Shown: positions 7,340 to 15,732, counted from the first letter of the stretch. The stretch is DNA of 26,212 nt from JANPJV01 sp031425695 (GCA_031425695.1 JANPJV010000113.1:1-26212), one strand, 5' to 3'. The notes: generated by a model from the letters alone, not told the origin. Translations and numbers: made by a program.

Positions 7340-7496
7340 CAGGAGTCCAGCTGGAACCAGGGGGCGTGGAGTGTAGCGAGTGGGAAAACCGTGTAGGTGG
7401 AAAGGCCAGCGCCGGCCACCTTTGCTTAACAAAATCAGCGCGCATAGGTCGCGGCAAACCTATTATCGAGAGTCCTTGGGATCAACGGCCGCGCGC

Positions 7497-8129
7497 ATGT
7501 ACACGCTCTATTACTCACCCGGATCAGCCAGCCTGGTCGTCCACTGGCTGCTGATCGAGCTCGGCGTCGAGCACTCGCTGGAGCGCGTCGATCTCGAAAA
7601 TCGTGCGCACAAGTCGGCCGACTACCTGGCGCTGAATCCCAACGGGGTGGTGCCGACGCTCATCGTCGACGGTAATCCGGTTGCCGAATGCGCCGCGCTG
7701 TCGCTCTTGCTCGCCGAGCGCCATCCAGAAGCGGGGCTCGAGCCGGCCCGGGGCACCCGCGAGCGCAGCTGGCATCTGCAGTGGACGCTGCATCTCGCCA
7801 ACACGCTGCAACCGGCCTTTCGCATCTGGTTCTACCCCCAGGAGGCGGCCGGCGCCGAGCACGTCGATGCCGCCAAAGCCTTGGCGCGCGAGCGCATCGA
7901 GGCCGTCTACGATCGCCTCGACCGACACCTCGCGATGCATGGACCGCACATTTGTGGCGAGCAGCTCACGGCGGTCGATTTCCTCGCGACCATGCTGATG
8001 CGCTGGTCGCGCAATATGCCCAAGCCTGCCGACCGCTGGCCCGCCCTCGCCGCACTCGCGGCGCGCATGAAGGCACGCCCGAGCTTCAAGACTCTCTATG
8101 AGCGCGAAGGGTTGACTGAGTGGGCGTGA
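7497..8129 (+). CDS. Glutathione S-transferase family protein
   Basis: 210 residues with the two-domain GST plan. The N-terminal thioredoxin-like fold (1-80) shows MYTLYYSPGSAS, the cis-proline NPNGVVPTLIVDG and the glutathione-binding VAECAALSLLLAERHP (usually E-S; here E-C-A). The all-helical C-terminal domain carries the capping-box region GEQLTAVDFLATML. Such cytosolic proteins conjugate or reduce with glutathione; the specific substrate is unknown. The start at 7497 (MYTLYYSP) gives the normal family N-terminus. A TATTAT at 7461-7466 could serve as a -10 element, but I see no matching -35. The gene is divergent from the protease, with 157 bases between the two starts, and convergent with the YetF-like gene, from which it is separated by GTAG-type repeats. 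Confidence 0.88.
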   Translation: MYTLYYSPGSASLVVHWLLIELGVEHSLERVDLENRAHKSADYLALNPNGVVPTLIVDGNPVAECAALSLLLAERHPEAGLEPARGTRERSWHLQWTLHLANTLQPAFRIWFYPQEAAGAEHVDAAKALARERIEAVYDRLDRHLAMHGPHICGEQLTAVDFLATMLMRWSRNMPKPADRWPALAALAARMKARPSFKTLYEREGLTEWA

Positions 8130-8168
8130 GGCTGCGGCAGACGGCATGTCGTTCAACGCGCTACAGCC

Positions 8169-8257
8169 GTTAAGTAGCCCGCTGGCGCGGGCAACATGAC
8201 CTACCAGATCTCACTCGTCACGTGGGTCATGTTGCGCCCGCACGGGCGCTACTTGAC
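8169..8257. repeat. GTAG-type REP pair, outward-facing, locus A2
   Basis: An inverse unit (8169-8204, inner stem GCCCGC/GCGGGC) comes first, then a forward unit (8222-8257) with stem GCGCCC/GGGCGC and a GTGG foot in place of GTAG. The order is the reverse of locus A1, and the two stems differ, so the two units do not match each other along their full length. The locus lies between the convergent GST (stop 8129) and YetF-like (stop 8281) genes. Confidence 0.85.
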
Positions 8258-8280
8258 GCTCTCCTGCGCCTAGCAAGAAC

Positions 8281-8760
8281 TTAAGACTTCTCCGTCGATT
8301 TGCGCTGGACCACCGTGATCTCGCCGTTGGTCTCCAGCATGGCGAGCTCGACGGTGCTGGCGTCGATCAGCCCGTTCATGCGAAATGATTCCTCGAGGTC
8401 GGACATCGGGACATTCTCGCGCTTGAGCGCGCCGTGCAGGATTCTGCCATGGCGTACGAGCACCACCGGTTCACCTTCGACCAATTTGTCGACCGACTGA
8501 AAGCGGGCGCTGAGCGCTCCGACCAGATAGTTCAATCCCACCAGCGTGGCGACCAGAAGAATCGCGCCGGGGATCGATTCATCGCCGCCGGTCAGCGCGC
8601 CTTGCGCAGATTCGCTCAGCAGGATCAGCACCACGAAATCGAATGGCGTGAACTCGCCGACTGAACGCTTGCCAGACAAGCGCACGAACGCCAGCAGAGC
8701 GATGTAGATGGTCGCCGCACGCGCAATGAATTCCCACCAGGGCAGCGAAAGTTCGAACAT
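8281..8760 (-). CDS. YetF/DUF421 family membrane protein
   Basis: 159 residues. Three N-terminal membrane helices (about 9-27, 40-55 and 65-82) are followed by a soluble domain. The hallmark sequence RLSGKRSVGEFTPFDFVVLILLSESAQ in the helix region and LVEGEPVVLVRHGRILHGALKRENV in the C-terminal domain are typical of YetF/YdfS-type DUF421 proteins, whose biochemical role is poorly defined. The length is that of the short form of the family. ATG 8760 is preceded by an A/G-rich stretch (AGAAGAAAAGC on the minus strand) that could act as a ribosome binding site. It is divergent from topA, with 161 bases between the starts; no promoter is convincing there. Confidence 0.88.
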   Translation of the reverse strand: MFELSLPWWEFIARAATIYIALLAFVRLSGKRSVGEFTPFDFVVLILLSESAQGALTGGDESIPGAILLVATLVGLNYLVGALSARFQSVDKLVEGEPVVLVRHGRILHGALKRENVPMSDLEESFRMNGLIDASTVELAMLETNGEITVVQRKSTEKS

Positions 8761-8921
8761 GCTTTTCTTCTATGTGAGCGAGGGACCTAACGATGCTATT
8801 CCCCGCGCCTAGCAGGCGGCGTGAGCCCGAGCAACCCGCTGTTTCGACCTGAAGCAACATCTTCATCGGATTGCAGTTAACATCCGCCCCCTTTTGTTCC
8901 GCCGGTATCGCCCGCAAACGC

Positions 8922-11468
8922 ATGGCCAAGAATCTTCTGATCGTCGAGTCACCGGCGAAGGTAAAGACCATCAACAAGGTCCTCGGCAAGGACTTCACGG
9001 TGATGGCCTCGTACGGTCACGTGCGCGATCTGCCCAGCAAGGACGGCTCGGTCGATGTCGAAAATGACTTCGAGATGGCCTACGAGGTCATCGATCGCAA
9101 TTCCAAGCATGTCGATGCGATCGCCAAGGCGGCGAAGGCGGCGGACGCCATCTACCTCGCCACCGACTTGGACCGCGAGGGGGAAGCGATCTCCTGGCAC
9201 GTCTACGAGATCCTGCGCCAGAAGAAGCTGCTCGGCGACCGCGCCATCCATCGGGTGACCTTTGCCGAGATCACGCCGAAAGCGATCAAGGAAGCGATTG
9301 CGCACCCGCGCGCGCTCTCGCTCGACCTCATCAATGCGCAACAGGCGCGCCGCGCGCTCGACTACCTGGTCGGCTTCAACCTCTCGCCGCTGCTGTGGAA
9401 GAAGGTCCAGCGTGGCCTGTCCGCCGGACGCGTGCAGAGCCCTGCGCTGCGCATGATCTCGGAGCGCGAGGAAGAGATTGAACGCTTCATCCCTCGCGAA
9501 TACTGGTCGATCGAGGCCGATTGCATGGCCACCTCGGGCTTCACCGCGAAGCTGACGCAGCTCGGCGGCCAGCGCCTCGACCAGTTCGACATCAATGACG
9601 CGCCGAAAGCCGATGTCGCCCGCGAGCGCATCCTCGCCGGCGCGCGCAAGCACAAGCCGGCGGGCGCGCTCAAGGTCGCCGACATCCAGCGCAAGGATCG
9701 TCAGCGCCGCGCCGCGCCGCCGTTCATCACCTCGACCCTGCAGCAGGAAGCGGCGCGCAAGCTCGGCTTCGGCACGCAGCGCAGCATGCGCATCGCGCAG
9801 GGGCTGTACGAAGGCGTGGACGTGGGCGAAGGCGGCCAGATCGGCCTCATCACCTATATGCGTACCGATTCCGTGTCGCTCTCGGTCGACGCGGTCGAAG
9901 AGATCCGCCAGGTCATCGTGCGCGAATACGGCGCCGATAAATTGCCGGCCGCGCCGCAGGTCTACAAGAGCAAATCCAAGAACGCTCAGGAAGCACATGA
10001 AGCGATCCGCCCGACCTCGGCCTGGCGCACGCCGGCCTCGATCGCGCAGTACCTGACGCCTGACCAGCTCAAGCTGTACGAACTGATCTGGAAGCGCACG
10101 GTCGCGTGCCAGATGAAGCCGGCGCTGCTGAACACGGTCAGCGTGGATCTCGAAGCCAACCCGGGCGACACCCTGCGCGCCAGCGGCACCACCGTCGTCG
10201 AGCCGGGCTTCCTGGCGGTCTACGAGGAAGGCCGCGACGCCAAGAACGAAGACGATGAGCAGGGCCCGAAGCTGCCGGCGATGGTCGTTGGCCAACTCGT
10301 CGACCTCATCGAGCTGCGCTCCGAACAGCATTTCACCGAGCCACCGCCGCGGTTCTCCGAAGCCAGCCTGGTCAAGGCGCTCGAGGAACACGGGATCGGG
10401 CGCCCGTCGACCTACGCCAGCATCATCCAAGTGCTGCTCGCACGCGAGTACGTGACCCTCGAACAACGCCGCTTCCAGCCGACCGATGTCGGCCGCGTCG
10501 TGGCCAAGTTCCTGTCCGGGCATTTCACCCAGTACGTCGACTATGACTTCACCGCGCGGCTGGAAGACGAGCTTGATGCGGTCGCGCGCGGCGAGAAGGA
10601 CTGGGTCCCGCTGCTGCGTGAGTTCTGGGAACCGTTCAAGCAGTTGGTCGACGAGAAAGAGGCATCCGTCTCGCGCACGGAAGCGACCCAGGGCCGCGTG
10701 CTCGGGATCGATCCGGCCAGTGGCAAGGAAATTTCGGTCCGCCTCGGCCGCTTCGGGCCGTTCGTGCAGATCGGCGTCAAGGAGGACGAGGACAAGCCCA
10801 AGTTCGCGAGCCTGATGGCCGGCCAGAAGATGGATTCGATCACGCTGCCCGAGGCGCTCGAGCTGTTCAAGTTGCCGCGGAGCCTCGGCGAGAACGAGGC
10901 GGGCGAAAAGATCTCGGTCGGCATGGGCCGCTTCGGACCGTTCGTGAAAGCGGGTTCGATGTACGCCTCGATCCCGGCGGGCGAAAACCTGATGGAGATC
11001 AGCCTCGACCGTGCGCTCGAGATCGTGCGCCTCAAGCTCGAAGCCGCCGCCAACAAGATCATCGCCACGTTCAAGGACGGCACGATCCAGATCCTGCGCG
11101 GCAAGTACGGTCCGTACATCACCGACGGGGTGAAGAACGGCCGCATCGCCAAGGATGTCGAGCCGGAATCCCTGACTGAAGCCGACTGCGTGGCCGCCCT
11201 CGAGGCCGCCACGGCCAGACCGGTCAAACGTTTCGGCAAGAAGGCTGGCGGGAAATTCGCCAAGAAAGAGAAAGCACCAAAGGCCGAGAAAGCCCCGAAG
11301 AAGGCGGTTGCCTCGGCGAGCGAGAAGCCCGCGAAGAAGGCGGTCGCCAAGAAAAAGCCGGCCGCCAAAAAGAAGAGCGCGGTTGGGACGAAGAAGAAGA
11401 CCGCGACGGCCAAGCCGCGTGCGAAGGCGAAGTCGGACGTAGCGGTGGCGCGCAAGAGCGTCGCCTAG
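8922..11468 (+). CDS. topA: DNA topoisomerase I
   Basis: 848 residues. Type IA topoisomerase that relaxes negative supercoils by single-strand cleavage. The Toprim domain opens the protein (LLIVESPAKVKTI, then ATDLDREGEAISWH with the metal-binding acidic residues). The catalytic tyrosine is Tyr312 in GLITYMRTDS. LVKALEEHGIGRPSTYASII belongs to the same core. After about residue 600 there are repeats of the zinc-free C-terminal type (GRFGPFVQIG, GRFGPFVKAG, GKYGPYITDG) instead of the Cys4 zinc ribbons of the E. coli enzyme. The last ~80 residues are a Lys/Ala/Pro-rich basic tail, probably for DNA binding, as seen in related gammaproteobacteria. Start 8922 (MAKNLLIVES) is the family start; the longer frame from 8871 adds an unrelated leader. 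Followed by a GTAG-type pair and the convergent rhomboid gene. Confidence 0.97.
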   Translation: MAKNLLIVESPAKVKTINKVLGKDFTVMASYGHVRDLPSKDGSVDVENDFEMAYEVIDRNSKHVDAIAKAAKAADAIYLATDLDREGEAISWHVYEILRQKKLLGDRAIHRVTFAEITPKAIKEAIAHPRALSLDLINAQQARRALDYLVGFNLSPLLWKKVQRGLSAGRVQSPALRMISEREEEIERFIPREYWSIEADCMATSGFTAKLTQLGGQRLDQFDINDAPKADVARERILAGARKHKPAGALKVADIQRKDRQRRAAPPFITSTLQQEAARKLGFGTQRSMRIAQGLYEGVDVGEGGQIGLITYMRTDSVSLSVDAVEEIRQVIVREYGADKLPAAPQVYKSKSKNAQEAHEAIRPTSAWRTPASIAQYLTPDQLKLYELIWKRTVACQMKPALLNTVSVDLEANPGDTLRASGTTVVEPGFLAVYEEGRDAKNEDDEQGPKLPAMVVGQLVDLIELRSEQHFTEPPPRFSEASLVKALEEHGIGRPSTYASIIQVLLAREYVTLEQRRFQPTDVGRVVAKFLSGHFTQYVDYDFTARLEDELDAVARGEKDWVPLLREFWEPFKQLVDEKEASVSRTEATQGRVLGIDPASGKEISVRLGRFGPFVQIGVKEDEDKPKFASLMAGQKMDSITLPEALELFKLPRSLGENEAGEKISVGMGRFGPFVKAGSMYASIPAGENLMEISLDRALEIVRLKLEAAANKIIATFKDGTIQILRGKYGPYITDGVKNGRIAKDVEPESLTEADCVAALEAATARPVKRFGKKAGGKFAKKEKAPKAEKAPKKAVASASEKPAKKAVAKKKPAAKKKSAVGTKKKTATAKPRAKAKSDVAVARKSVA

Positions 11469-11487
11469 CGGTCGGTCGTTCGGTTTT

Positions 11488-11573
11488 GTAGGTCATGTTG
11501 ACCGCGAGAGCGGTCTACTTGACGTCCTGCACCTCACCGTCTAGTAGCTCGCTTCGCGAGCAACATGACCTAC
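11488..11573. repeat. GTAG-type REP inverted pair, locus A3
   Basis: Forward unit 11488-11523 has inner stem GACCGC, loop GAGA, GCGGTC. Inverse unit 11539-11573 has GCTCGC, loop GAA, GCGAGC. The outer arms are conserved in both. Because the two inner stems differ, each unit folds on itself better than the two pair with each other. The locus fills the junction between convergent topA (stop 11468) and the rhomboid gene (stop 11580). Confidence 0.9.
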
Positions 11574-11579
11574 GAAAGC

Positions 11580-12383
11580 TCAATGCAGCGTCCGGCTTTC
11601 GGGCGAATCCTGCCTGCGCTCCACCGGAAACTTGATCAACACCCCGCGTGACTCCGGCGTCGGCCCGTCCCAGATCGGCTTGACCTCGATCGGCGAGGGC
11701 GGCTCGAGCGGATCGTCGTATTGCGCCAGTTCTTCCTCTTCCGGCTCCTGCTCCCAGCTGTAGAGACGCGCCGGCGGGGCCGGATCGAGCTTGCGATAAA
11801 GTGCTGCCGCGACCATGCCGGCGACCAGCCCGCCGCCGTGATACTCGAAGCTGATGCCCGCCTCGGTCGGCAGGAAGCCATAAATCATGCTGCCGTAGAG
11901 GAAGAACACGACCATCGCCACCGCGATGGCGACGCGGTCGCGGCGCAGCACGCCGAGCACGAACAAGAAGCTCATCAGGCCGTGGGTGACGCCGCTGGCG
12001 CCAATGTGGATCGACTCGCGCCCGAACACCCAGACCAGCAGGCCGCTCAAGACCCAGATCAGCGGCACCGCCTTGAAGGTGGCGCGCGGAACGGCATACA
12101 TGCCGAGCGTGATCAGCACGAAGGTGGGAAAGCTGTTGGCCATCAGGTGGCCGAGCGACCCATGCACGAGCGGCGCGCCGAAAACCCCGACCAGCCCGAA
12201 GGCCTCGCGCGGCGCCAGGCCAAGCCAGCCGAAGCGCACCCCGGCCGTCCACTCCGCCAGCGCCACCAGCCACAACATCCCCACGAAGACCGCGCCCCAG
12301 AATAGCGCCGTCTCCAACCGCCGCCGATCACGCTTCAGCGCCTCGGCGGTAAAAGATTCATCCGGCAACGATCGAATATCCAT
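11580..12383 (-). CDS. Rhomboid family intramembrane serine protease
   Basis: 267 residues with about six membrane helices between residues 28 and 200. The rhomboid core is visible: HGSLGHLMAN (His74, His79, Asn83), the nucleophile Ser130 in GASG, and the partner His182 in FEYHGGGLVAG. These form the Ser-His dyad that cleaves transmembrane substrates inside the bilayer. The last ~65 residues are a hydrophilic, acidic tail (EQEPEEEELAQYDD) predicted to be cytosolic. The L-R-R-D-R loop and FFLYGSMIYG segment are like those of Xanthomonadales rhomboids. Substrates are unknown. The gene lies downstream of msrB on the same strand, but a GTAG-type pair separates them, so they may not share a transcript. 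Confidence 0.9.
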   Translation of the reverse strand: MDIRSLPDESFTAEALKRDRRRLETALFWGAVFVGMLWLVALAEWTAGVRFGWLGLAPREAFGLVGVFGAPLVHGSLGHLMANSFPTFVLITLGMYAVPRATFKAVPLIWVLSGLLVWVFGRESIHIGASGVTHGLMSFLFVLGVLRRDRVAIAVAMVVFFLYGSMIYGFLPTEAGISFEYHGGGLVAGMVAAALYRKLDPAPPARLYSWEQEPEEEELAQYDDPLEPPSPIEVKPIWDGPTPESRGVLIKFPVERRQDSPESRTLH

Positions 12384-12438
12384 GGCCCAGACGTGGGGCC
12401 CGGGGCGGGATTCGCAAGGTGAAGAGCGAAGATCGGTC

Positions 12439-12542
12439 GTAGGTCATGTTGTCCGCGCACGCGAAGCGGGCAGCGGGCTACTTGACGCTTTGCTGTCAAG
12501 TAGCTCGCCAGGCGCTGCGCGCCCGCGAGCAACATGACCTAC
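12439..12542. repeat. GTAG-type REP inverted pair with extended loops, locus A4
   Basis: Forward unit 12439-12486 has stem GTCCGC/GCGGGC (one T-G pair) and a loop of about 16 bases. Inverse unit 12495-12542 has stem GCTCGC/GCGAGC with a nested hairpin in its loop. The locus ends two bases before the msrB stop codon complement (12544) and lies upstream of the co-oriented rhomboid gene. Here the pair separates tandem genes and not convergent ones. Confidence 0.88.
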
Positions 12543-12543
12543 C

Positions 12544-13038
12544 TCACCCGGCCGGTTCGAAGCGCAGGGAGACGCCATTCATGCAGTAGCGCAGGCCAGT
12601 CGGCGGTGGGCCGTCGGGGAAGACGTGCCCCAGGTGGCCGCCGCAGCGGCGGCAGTGGACTTCGGTGCGGGTGCTGAACAGGCTCTTGTCTTCGCGCGTG
12701 GCCACCGCGTTGGTCAGCGGCTCATAGAAGCTCGGCCAGCCGGTCCCGGAGTTGAACTTGGTCGTCATGTCGAACAGCGGCAGGTCGCAGCCGGCGCAGT
12801 GAAAGACGCCCGGGCGCTTCTCGTGGTCGAGCGGCGAGGAGCCCGCGCGTTCGGTCGATTCGTTGCGCAGTACGGCGTACGCAGCCGGCGACAGCTTCGC
12901 CCGCCACTCGGCGTCGGTGAGCTCGAACTCGAACTTCTCGGTCGACTTGGCAACCGAATCCCTGCCGAAAAACGCCATGAACGTACCTCCGGTAAGTGCC
13001 AGGGCCGACCCGGCTGTCAAGAAACCACGGCGATTCAT
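12544..13038 (-). CDS. msrB: Peptide-methionine (R)-S-oxide reductase, Tat-exported
   Basis: 164 residues. Reduces methionine-R-sulfoxide in proteins. The zinc cysteines are Cys81/Cys84 (CAGC) and Cys129/Cys132 (CRRC), the substrate loop is NSGTGWPSFY, and the catalytic Cys152 lies in GLRYCMNGVSL. There is no obvious resolving cysteine, so recycling may use another route. The N-terminus MNRRGFLTAGSALALTGG is a twin-arginine signal, which places the enzyme in the periplasm or membrane-anchored and suggests repair of oxidised envelope proteins. AGGAG (complement of CTCCT at 13045-13049) lies 6 bases before the ATG and fixes the start. A GTGG-type REP pair lies between this gene and the upstream SPOR gene. 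Confidence 0.95.
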   Translation of the reverse strand: MNRRGFLTAGSALALTGGTFMAFFGRDSVAKSTEKFEFELTDAEWRAKLSPAAYAVLRNESTERAGSSPLDHEKRPGVFHCAGCDLPLFDMTTKFNSGTGWPSFYEPLTNAVATREDKSLFSTRTEVHCRRCGGHLGHVFPDGPPPTGLRYCMNGVSLRFEPAG

Positions 13039-13140
13039 CTCACACTCCTGCGATCAGTGTCGCGCAGCTACGCGCGAAAGCGGTGTACGCAGCGTAGACC
13101 GTCGCAGGGGGCGGGAGCTTTCAGGTGATGCGTGGCACAC

Positions 13141-13207
13141 GTGGGTTCGGACCTTGTCCGAACGCTTTTCGGGCAATCCAAAGCGTCCGGACAAGGTCCG
13201 GACCCAC
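13141..13207. repeat. GTGG-type REP inverted pair (subtype B)
   Basis: Left unit 13141-13165: GTGG, GTTCGGAC, CTT, GTCCGAAC, GC. Right unit 13183-13207, inverse: GC, GTCCGGAC, AAG, GTCCGGAC, CCAC. In each unit the 8-mer arms are perfectly complementary, although their sequences differ (TTCGGA/TCCGAA versus TCCGGA/TCCGGA). The pair lies between co-oriented msrB and the SPOR gene, 10 bases after the SPOR stop. Confidence 0.92.
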
Positions 13208-13217
13208 AAGAACAAGA

Positions 13218-13802
13218 TCAGCGCCCCGTCTCGCGCAACGCAATCGCCTCGTAGTTGGCCCCCGCGAGTTCGCGTTTGGCGGCTTCGAGGGCGCGGGCGT
13301 CGGTGTAGGGGCCGATGCGGACGCGGTGCCAGCTCTTGCCATTGATGTTGACGGGCACGACCTGGGCCTGGGTCCCGATCAGCGCGAGGCGCGCCTTGAG
13401 GGCCTCGGCGTCGCCGGAGTTGCCGAAACTGCCGACCTGCAGGAACAGCCGCGTGTTCCCAGGCGCCGGTTCAGGCGGGCGCTGTGATTGCACGGCCAGT
13501 TCCGCGTCAGGAATGACCGTTTCCATTTCCGGGAGCACCGAATAGAAGTCATAGCGCGGACGCTTGGGATCGGCTTCGCGGTTGCGGCTGTCGCCGGCAG
13601 CGAGCTCGACCAGCGGCTTCTCGCCTTCATTGGCCGGTTTCGCATCCGGGTTCGGGCGTGGCCCGCTCGGCATGCCGTCGCGCAGGATGAAGAACATCGA
13701 CAGTGCCACGCCGGCTGCAAACCCGGCGATCACCCACACCCACCACGGCAAGGGAGGCTTGCCGCCACCGCGTACCGCCTGTTTTCCGCGAACTTGTGAC
13801 AT
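13218..13802 (-). CDS. SPOR-domain membrane protein (FtsN-like architecture)
   Basis: 194 residues. A short cytosolic N-terminus (MSQVRGKQAVRGGGKPP) is followed by one membrane helix (about 18-40), a Pro/charged linker, and a C-terminal SPOR domain (RLFLQVGSFGNSGDAEALKARL ... WHRVRIGPYTD). SPOR domains bind glycan strands lacking stem peptides at division sites. The layout of a bitopic protein with a C-terminal SPOR fits FtsN-like division factors, but a specific identity cannot be claimed. The ATG at 13802 overlaps the argS stop codon by one base (TGATG), so translation is probably coupled to argS; a GTG at 13805 is an alternative. SPOR genes next to argS are a recurring arrangement in gammaproteobacteria. 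Confidence 0.88.
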   Translation of the reverse strand: MSQVRGKQAVRGGGKPPLPWWVWVIAGFAAGVALSMFFILRDGMPSGPRPNPDAKPANEGEKPLVELAAGDSRNREADPKRPRYDFYSVLPEMETVIPDAELAVQSQRPPEPAPGNTRLFLQVGSFGNSGDAEALKARLALIGTQAQVVPVNINGKSWHRVRIGPYTDARALEAAKRELAGANYEAIALRETGR

Positions 13803-15571
13803 CACATCTTTTCCGGCGCAGAAACACCAATCAGTTTAAGCCCATTGGCGAGCACCTGGCGGACGCCCAGCAAGAGGTTCAGGCGCGCATTGCGAAGCTC
13901 CGCGTCGTCACCGAGGATCTTGATCTGCGAGCCGTCGTAGTAACTGTGAAGGCTGGCGGCGAGCTCGCGCAGGTAGTTCGCAATGCGGTGCGGCGCACGG
14001 TCGGCACCGGCCTTCGTGACGGTCTCCGGGTATTGCTGCAACTGCTGCAGCAGTGCCAGCTCATAGGGATCCTCGAGCCGCTCGAGCGCGGCATCACCCG
14101 CAGCCTGGTCGTGGGCGAGCGCGCGCTCGGCAAGCTGGCGCAGCACGCTGCAGATGCGGGCATGGGCGTAGTGGACATAGAACACCGGATTGTCGCGTGA
14201 GGCGCTTTTGGCAAGCTCGAGATCGAAGTCGAGATGCTGGTCGTTGCTACGCATGACGTAGAAGAAGCGACAGGCATCGCTGCCGACTTCCTCGCGCAGC
14301 TCGCGCAAGGTCACGAACTGGCCCGAGCGCGTGCTCATCTGCACCCGCTCCGGGCCGCGGAACAGGATCGCAAACTGCACCAGCAGGATTTCGAGTTTCT
14401 CCGGATCGAGTCCAAGTCCCTGCGCCGCCGCCCGGAGCCGCGCGATATAGCCGTGGTGATCGGCGCCGAAGATGTAGATGGCGCGTGCGAAGCCACGGTC
14501 GAACTTGTTCAGCAGGTACGCGATATCCGACGCGAAATACGTCGCCGCGCCGTTCTCGCGGATGACGACACGGTCCTTCTCGTCGCCGAAGGTGGTCGCG
14601 CGAAACCACAGCGCGCCCTTCTCTTCGTACATGTGGCCAAGCTCTTTGAGCCGCGTCACGGCGCGGTCGATCGCGCCCGAGGTCGCCAGCGAGCGTTCGC
14701 TGAACCAGCCGTCGTAGTGGACATCGAACTGCCCAAGATCCTCACGGATGTCGTCGAGAATCGCGTTCAGCCCGGCATCGAACACGACCCGGTAGTCCTC
14801 CGGACCGAGCAACGCCTTGCAGCGCGCGACGATCGCGTCGATGTGCGCTTCCTTGTCGCCACCCTGGCTTTCGTCGAGCGGCAGGTCGGCGGTAATCGCC
14901 TCGCCGTCGCGACGGAAATGCATCCCGTGCGAGCCGACCAGCTGCCGCGCGATCGCGTAGATGTAGTCCTCGCTCTTGTAGCCGTTGTCGGGGAAGCGGA
15001 TGTCGACGCCGGCGAGGCCGAGATAACGCAGCCAGACGCTGGCCGCGAGGATGTCCATCTGGCGGCCGTTGTCATTGACGTAGTACTCGCGTTGCACCGT
15101 GTAGCCGCAGGCTTCGAGCACATTGGTCAGGCTGGCGCCGAACGCAGCGCCGCGGCCGTGGCCGACATGCAGCGGCCCGGTTGGATTCGCGCTCACGTAC
15201 TCGACCGTGATGGGCTCCGCCGCCTGCGTCAGGACGCGGCCGAAGCTTTCACCCCGGTTGAGGATCTCGCGCAGGTTCTCGTGCAGGTAACGGCGACCCA
15301 ATCGGAAGTTGATGAATCCCGGGCCGGCAATTTCGACCGCGTCGACGTGCATCGAGCTCGGCAGCGCCGCCACCAGCGCCGTCGCGAGATCCCGCGGCTT
15401 GCCGCCGAATACCTTCGCGAAGGCCATCGCCGCATTGGTCGCAAAATCCCCATGCGCCTTGTCGCGCGTGTTCTCGATCGCGACCTCGACCGGTTCAGGC
15501 AACACGACCGCGCGCTCGAGCGCCAGTGATTTGAGGGCTTGCGCCACCAGGGTTTGCAGATGCTCTTTCAC
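13802..15571 (-). CDS. argS: Arginyl-tRNA synthetase
   Basis: 589 residues. Class I aminoacyl-tRNA synthetase charging tRNA-Arg in the cytoplasm. The N-terminal tRNA-binding domain holds the conserved GDFATNAAMAFAK. The HIGH motif appears as PLHVGHGRG (near 133-141). The KMSKS position is degenerate (VQMSTRSG), as is common in ArgRS. The C-terminal anticodon-binding domain ends in LRLLLGVRQVLANGLKLIGV-like sequence (here LLLGVRQVLANGLKLIGVS). The start codon is GTG at 15571 (KEHLQTLVAQAL follows), chosen because it gives the family's normal N-terminus; no clear ribosome binding site precedes it. It is the first gene of a coupled argS-SPOR unit and is divergent from the TonB receptor gene. Confidence 0.96.
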   Translation of the reverse strand: MKEHLQTLVAQALKSLALERAVVLPEPVEVAIENTRDKAHGDFATNAAMAFAKVFGGKPRDLATALVAALPSSMHVDAVEIAGPGFINFRLGRRYLHENLREILNRGESFGRVLTQAAEPITVEYVSANPTGPLHVGHGRGAAFGASLTNVLEACGYTVQREYYVNDNGRQMDILAASVWLRYLGLAGVDIRFPDNGYKSEDYIYAIARQLVGSHGMHFRRDGEAITADLPLDESQGGDKEAHIDAIVARCKALLGPEDYRVVFDAGLNAILDDIREDLGQFDVHYDGWFSERSLATSGAIDRAVTRLKELGHMYEEKGALWFRATTFGDEKDRVVIRENGAATYFASDIAYLLNKFDRGFARAIYIFGADHHGYIARLRAAAQGLGLDPEKLEILLVQFAILFRGPERVQMSTRSGQFVTLRELREEVGSDACRFFYVMRSNDQHLDFDLELAKSASRDNPVFYVHYAHARICSVLRQLAERALAHDQAAGDAALERLEDPYELALLQQLQQYPETVTKAGADRAPHRIANYLRELAASLHSYYDGSQIKILGDDAELRNARLNLLLGVRQVLANGLKLIGVSAPEKM

Positions 15572-15660
15572 GGCGTGGGTTCAAAGCAGAAAAGAGCGCG
15601 AGGATAACTGGTTGGCGTGGAGCAGCCCATGAGGGCGGGGTGTTCATCGAGGAGCTTTGC

Positions 15661-15732
15661 GTGGGTTCGGACCTTGTCCGAACGCTTTCCTGGCCCGGCG
15701 GGCAAGAGCCTCCGGACACGGTCCGGACCCAC
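15661..15732. repeat. GTGG-type REP inverted pair (subtype B) in a divergent promoter region
   Basis: Left unit 15661-15685: GTGG, GTTCGGAC, CTT, GTCCGAAC, GC. Right unit 15708-15732, inverse: GC, CTCCGGAC, ACG, GTCCGGAC, CCAC. The first stem base of the right unit has changed. The pair lies between the divergent argS (start 15571) and TonB receptor (start 15847) genes, about 90 and 115 bases from the starts, where it could affect both promoters. Confidence 0.9.

Noticed and set aside
8761..8921. A riboswitch or leader RNA between the YetF-like gene and topA
   Set aside because: I found no conserved riboswitch core or strong extended stem in these bases.
8949..10523. A 524-codon open frame on the minus strand opposite topA
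   Set aside because: It is antisense to a clear topA gene, is Arg/Asp-rich with no recognisable domain, and long antisense frames are expected at this GC content.
12439..12542. A small transposon (MITE) with terminal inverted repeats
   Set aside because: I saw no target-site duplication, and the two ends are complete independent hairpin units with different stems, as in BIMEs, not matching transposon ends.
14234..15529. A 431-codon open frame on the plus strand opposite argS
   Set aside because: It mirrors argS codons, shows no protein family features and begins inside the gene; it is a GC-driven shadow.
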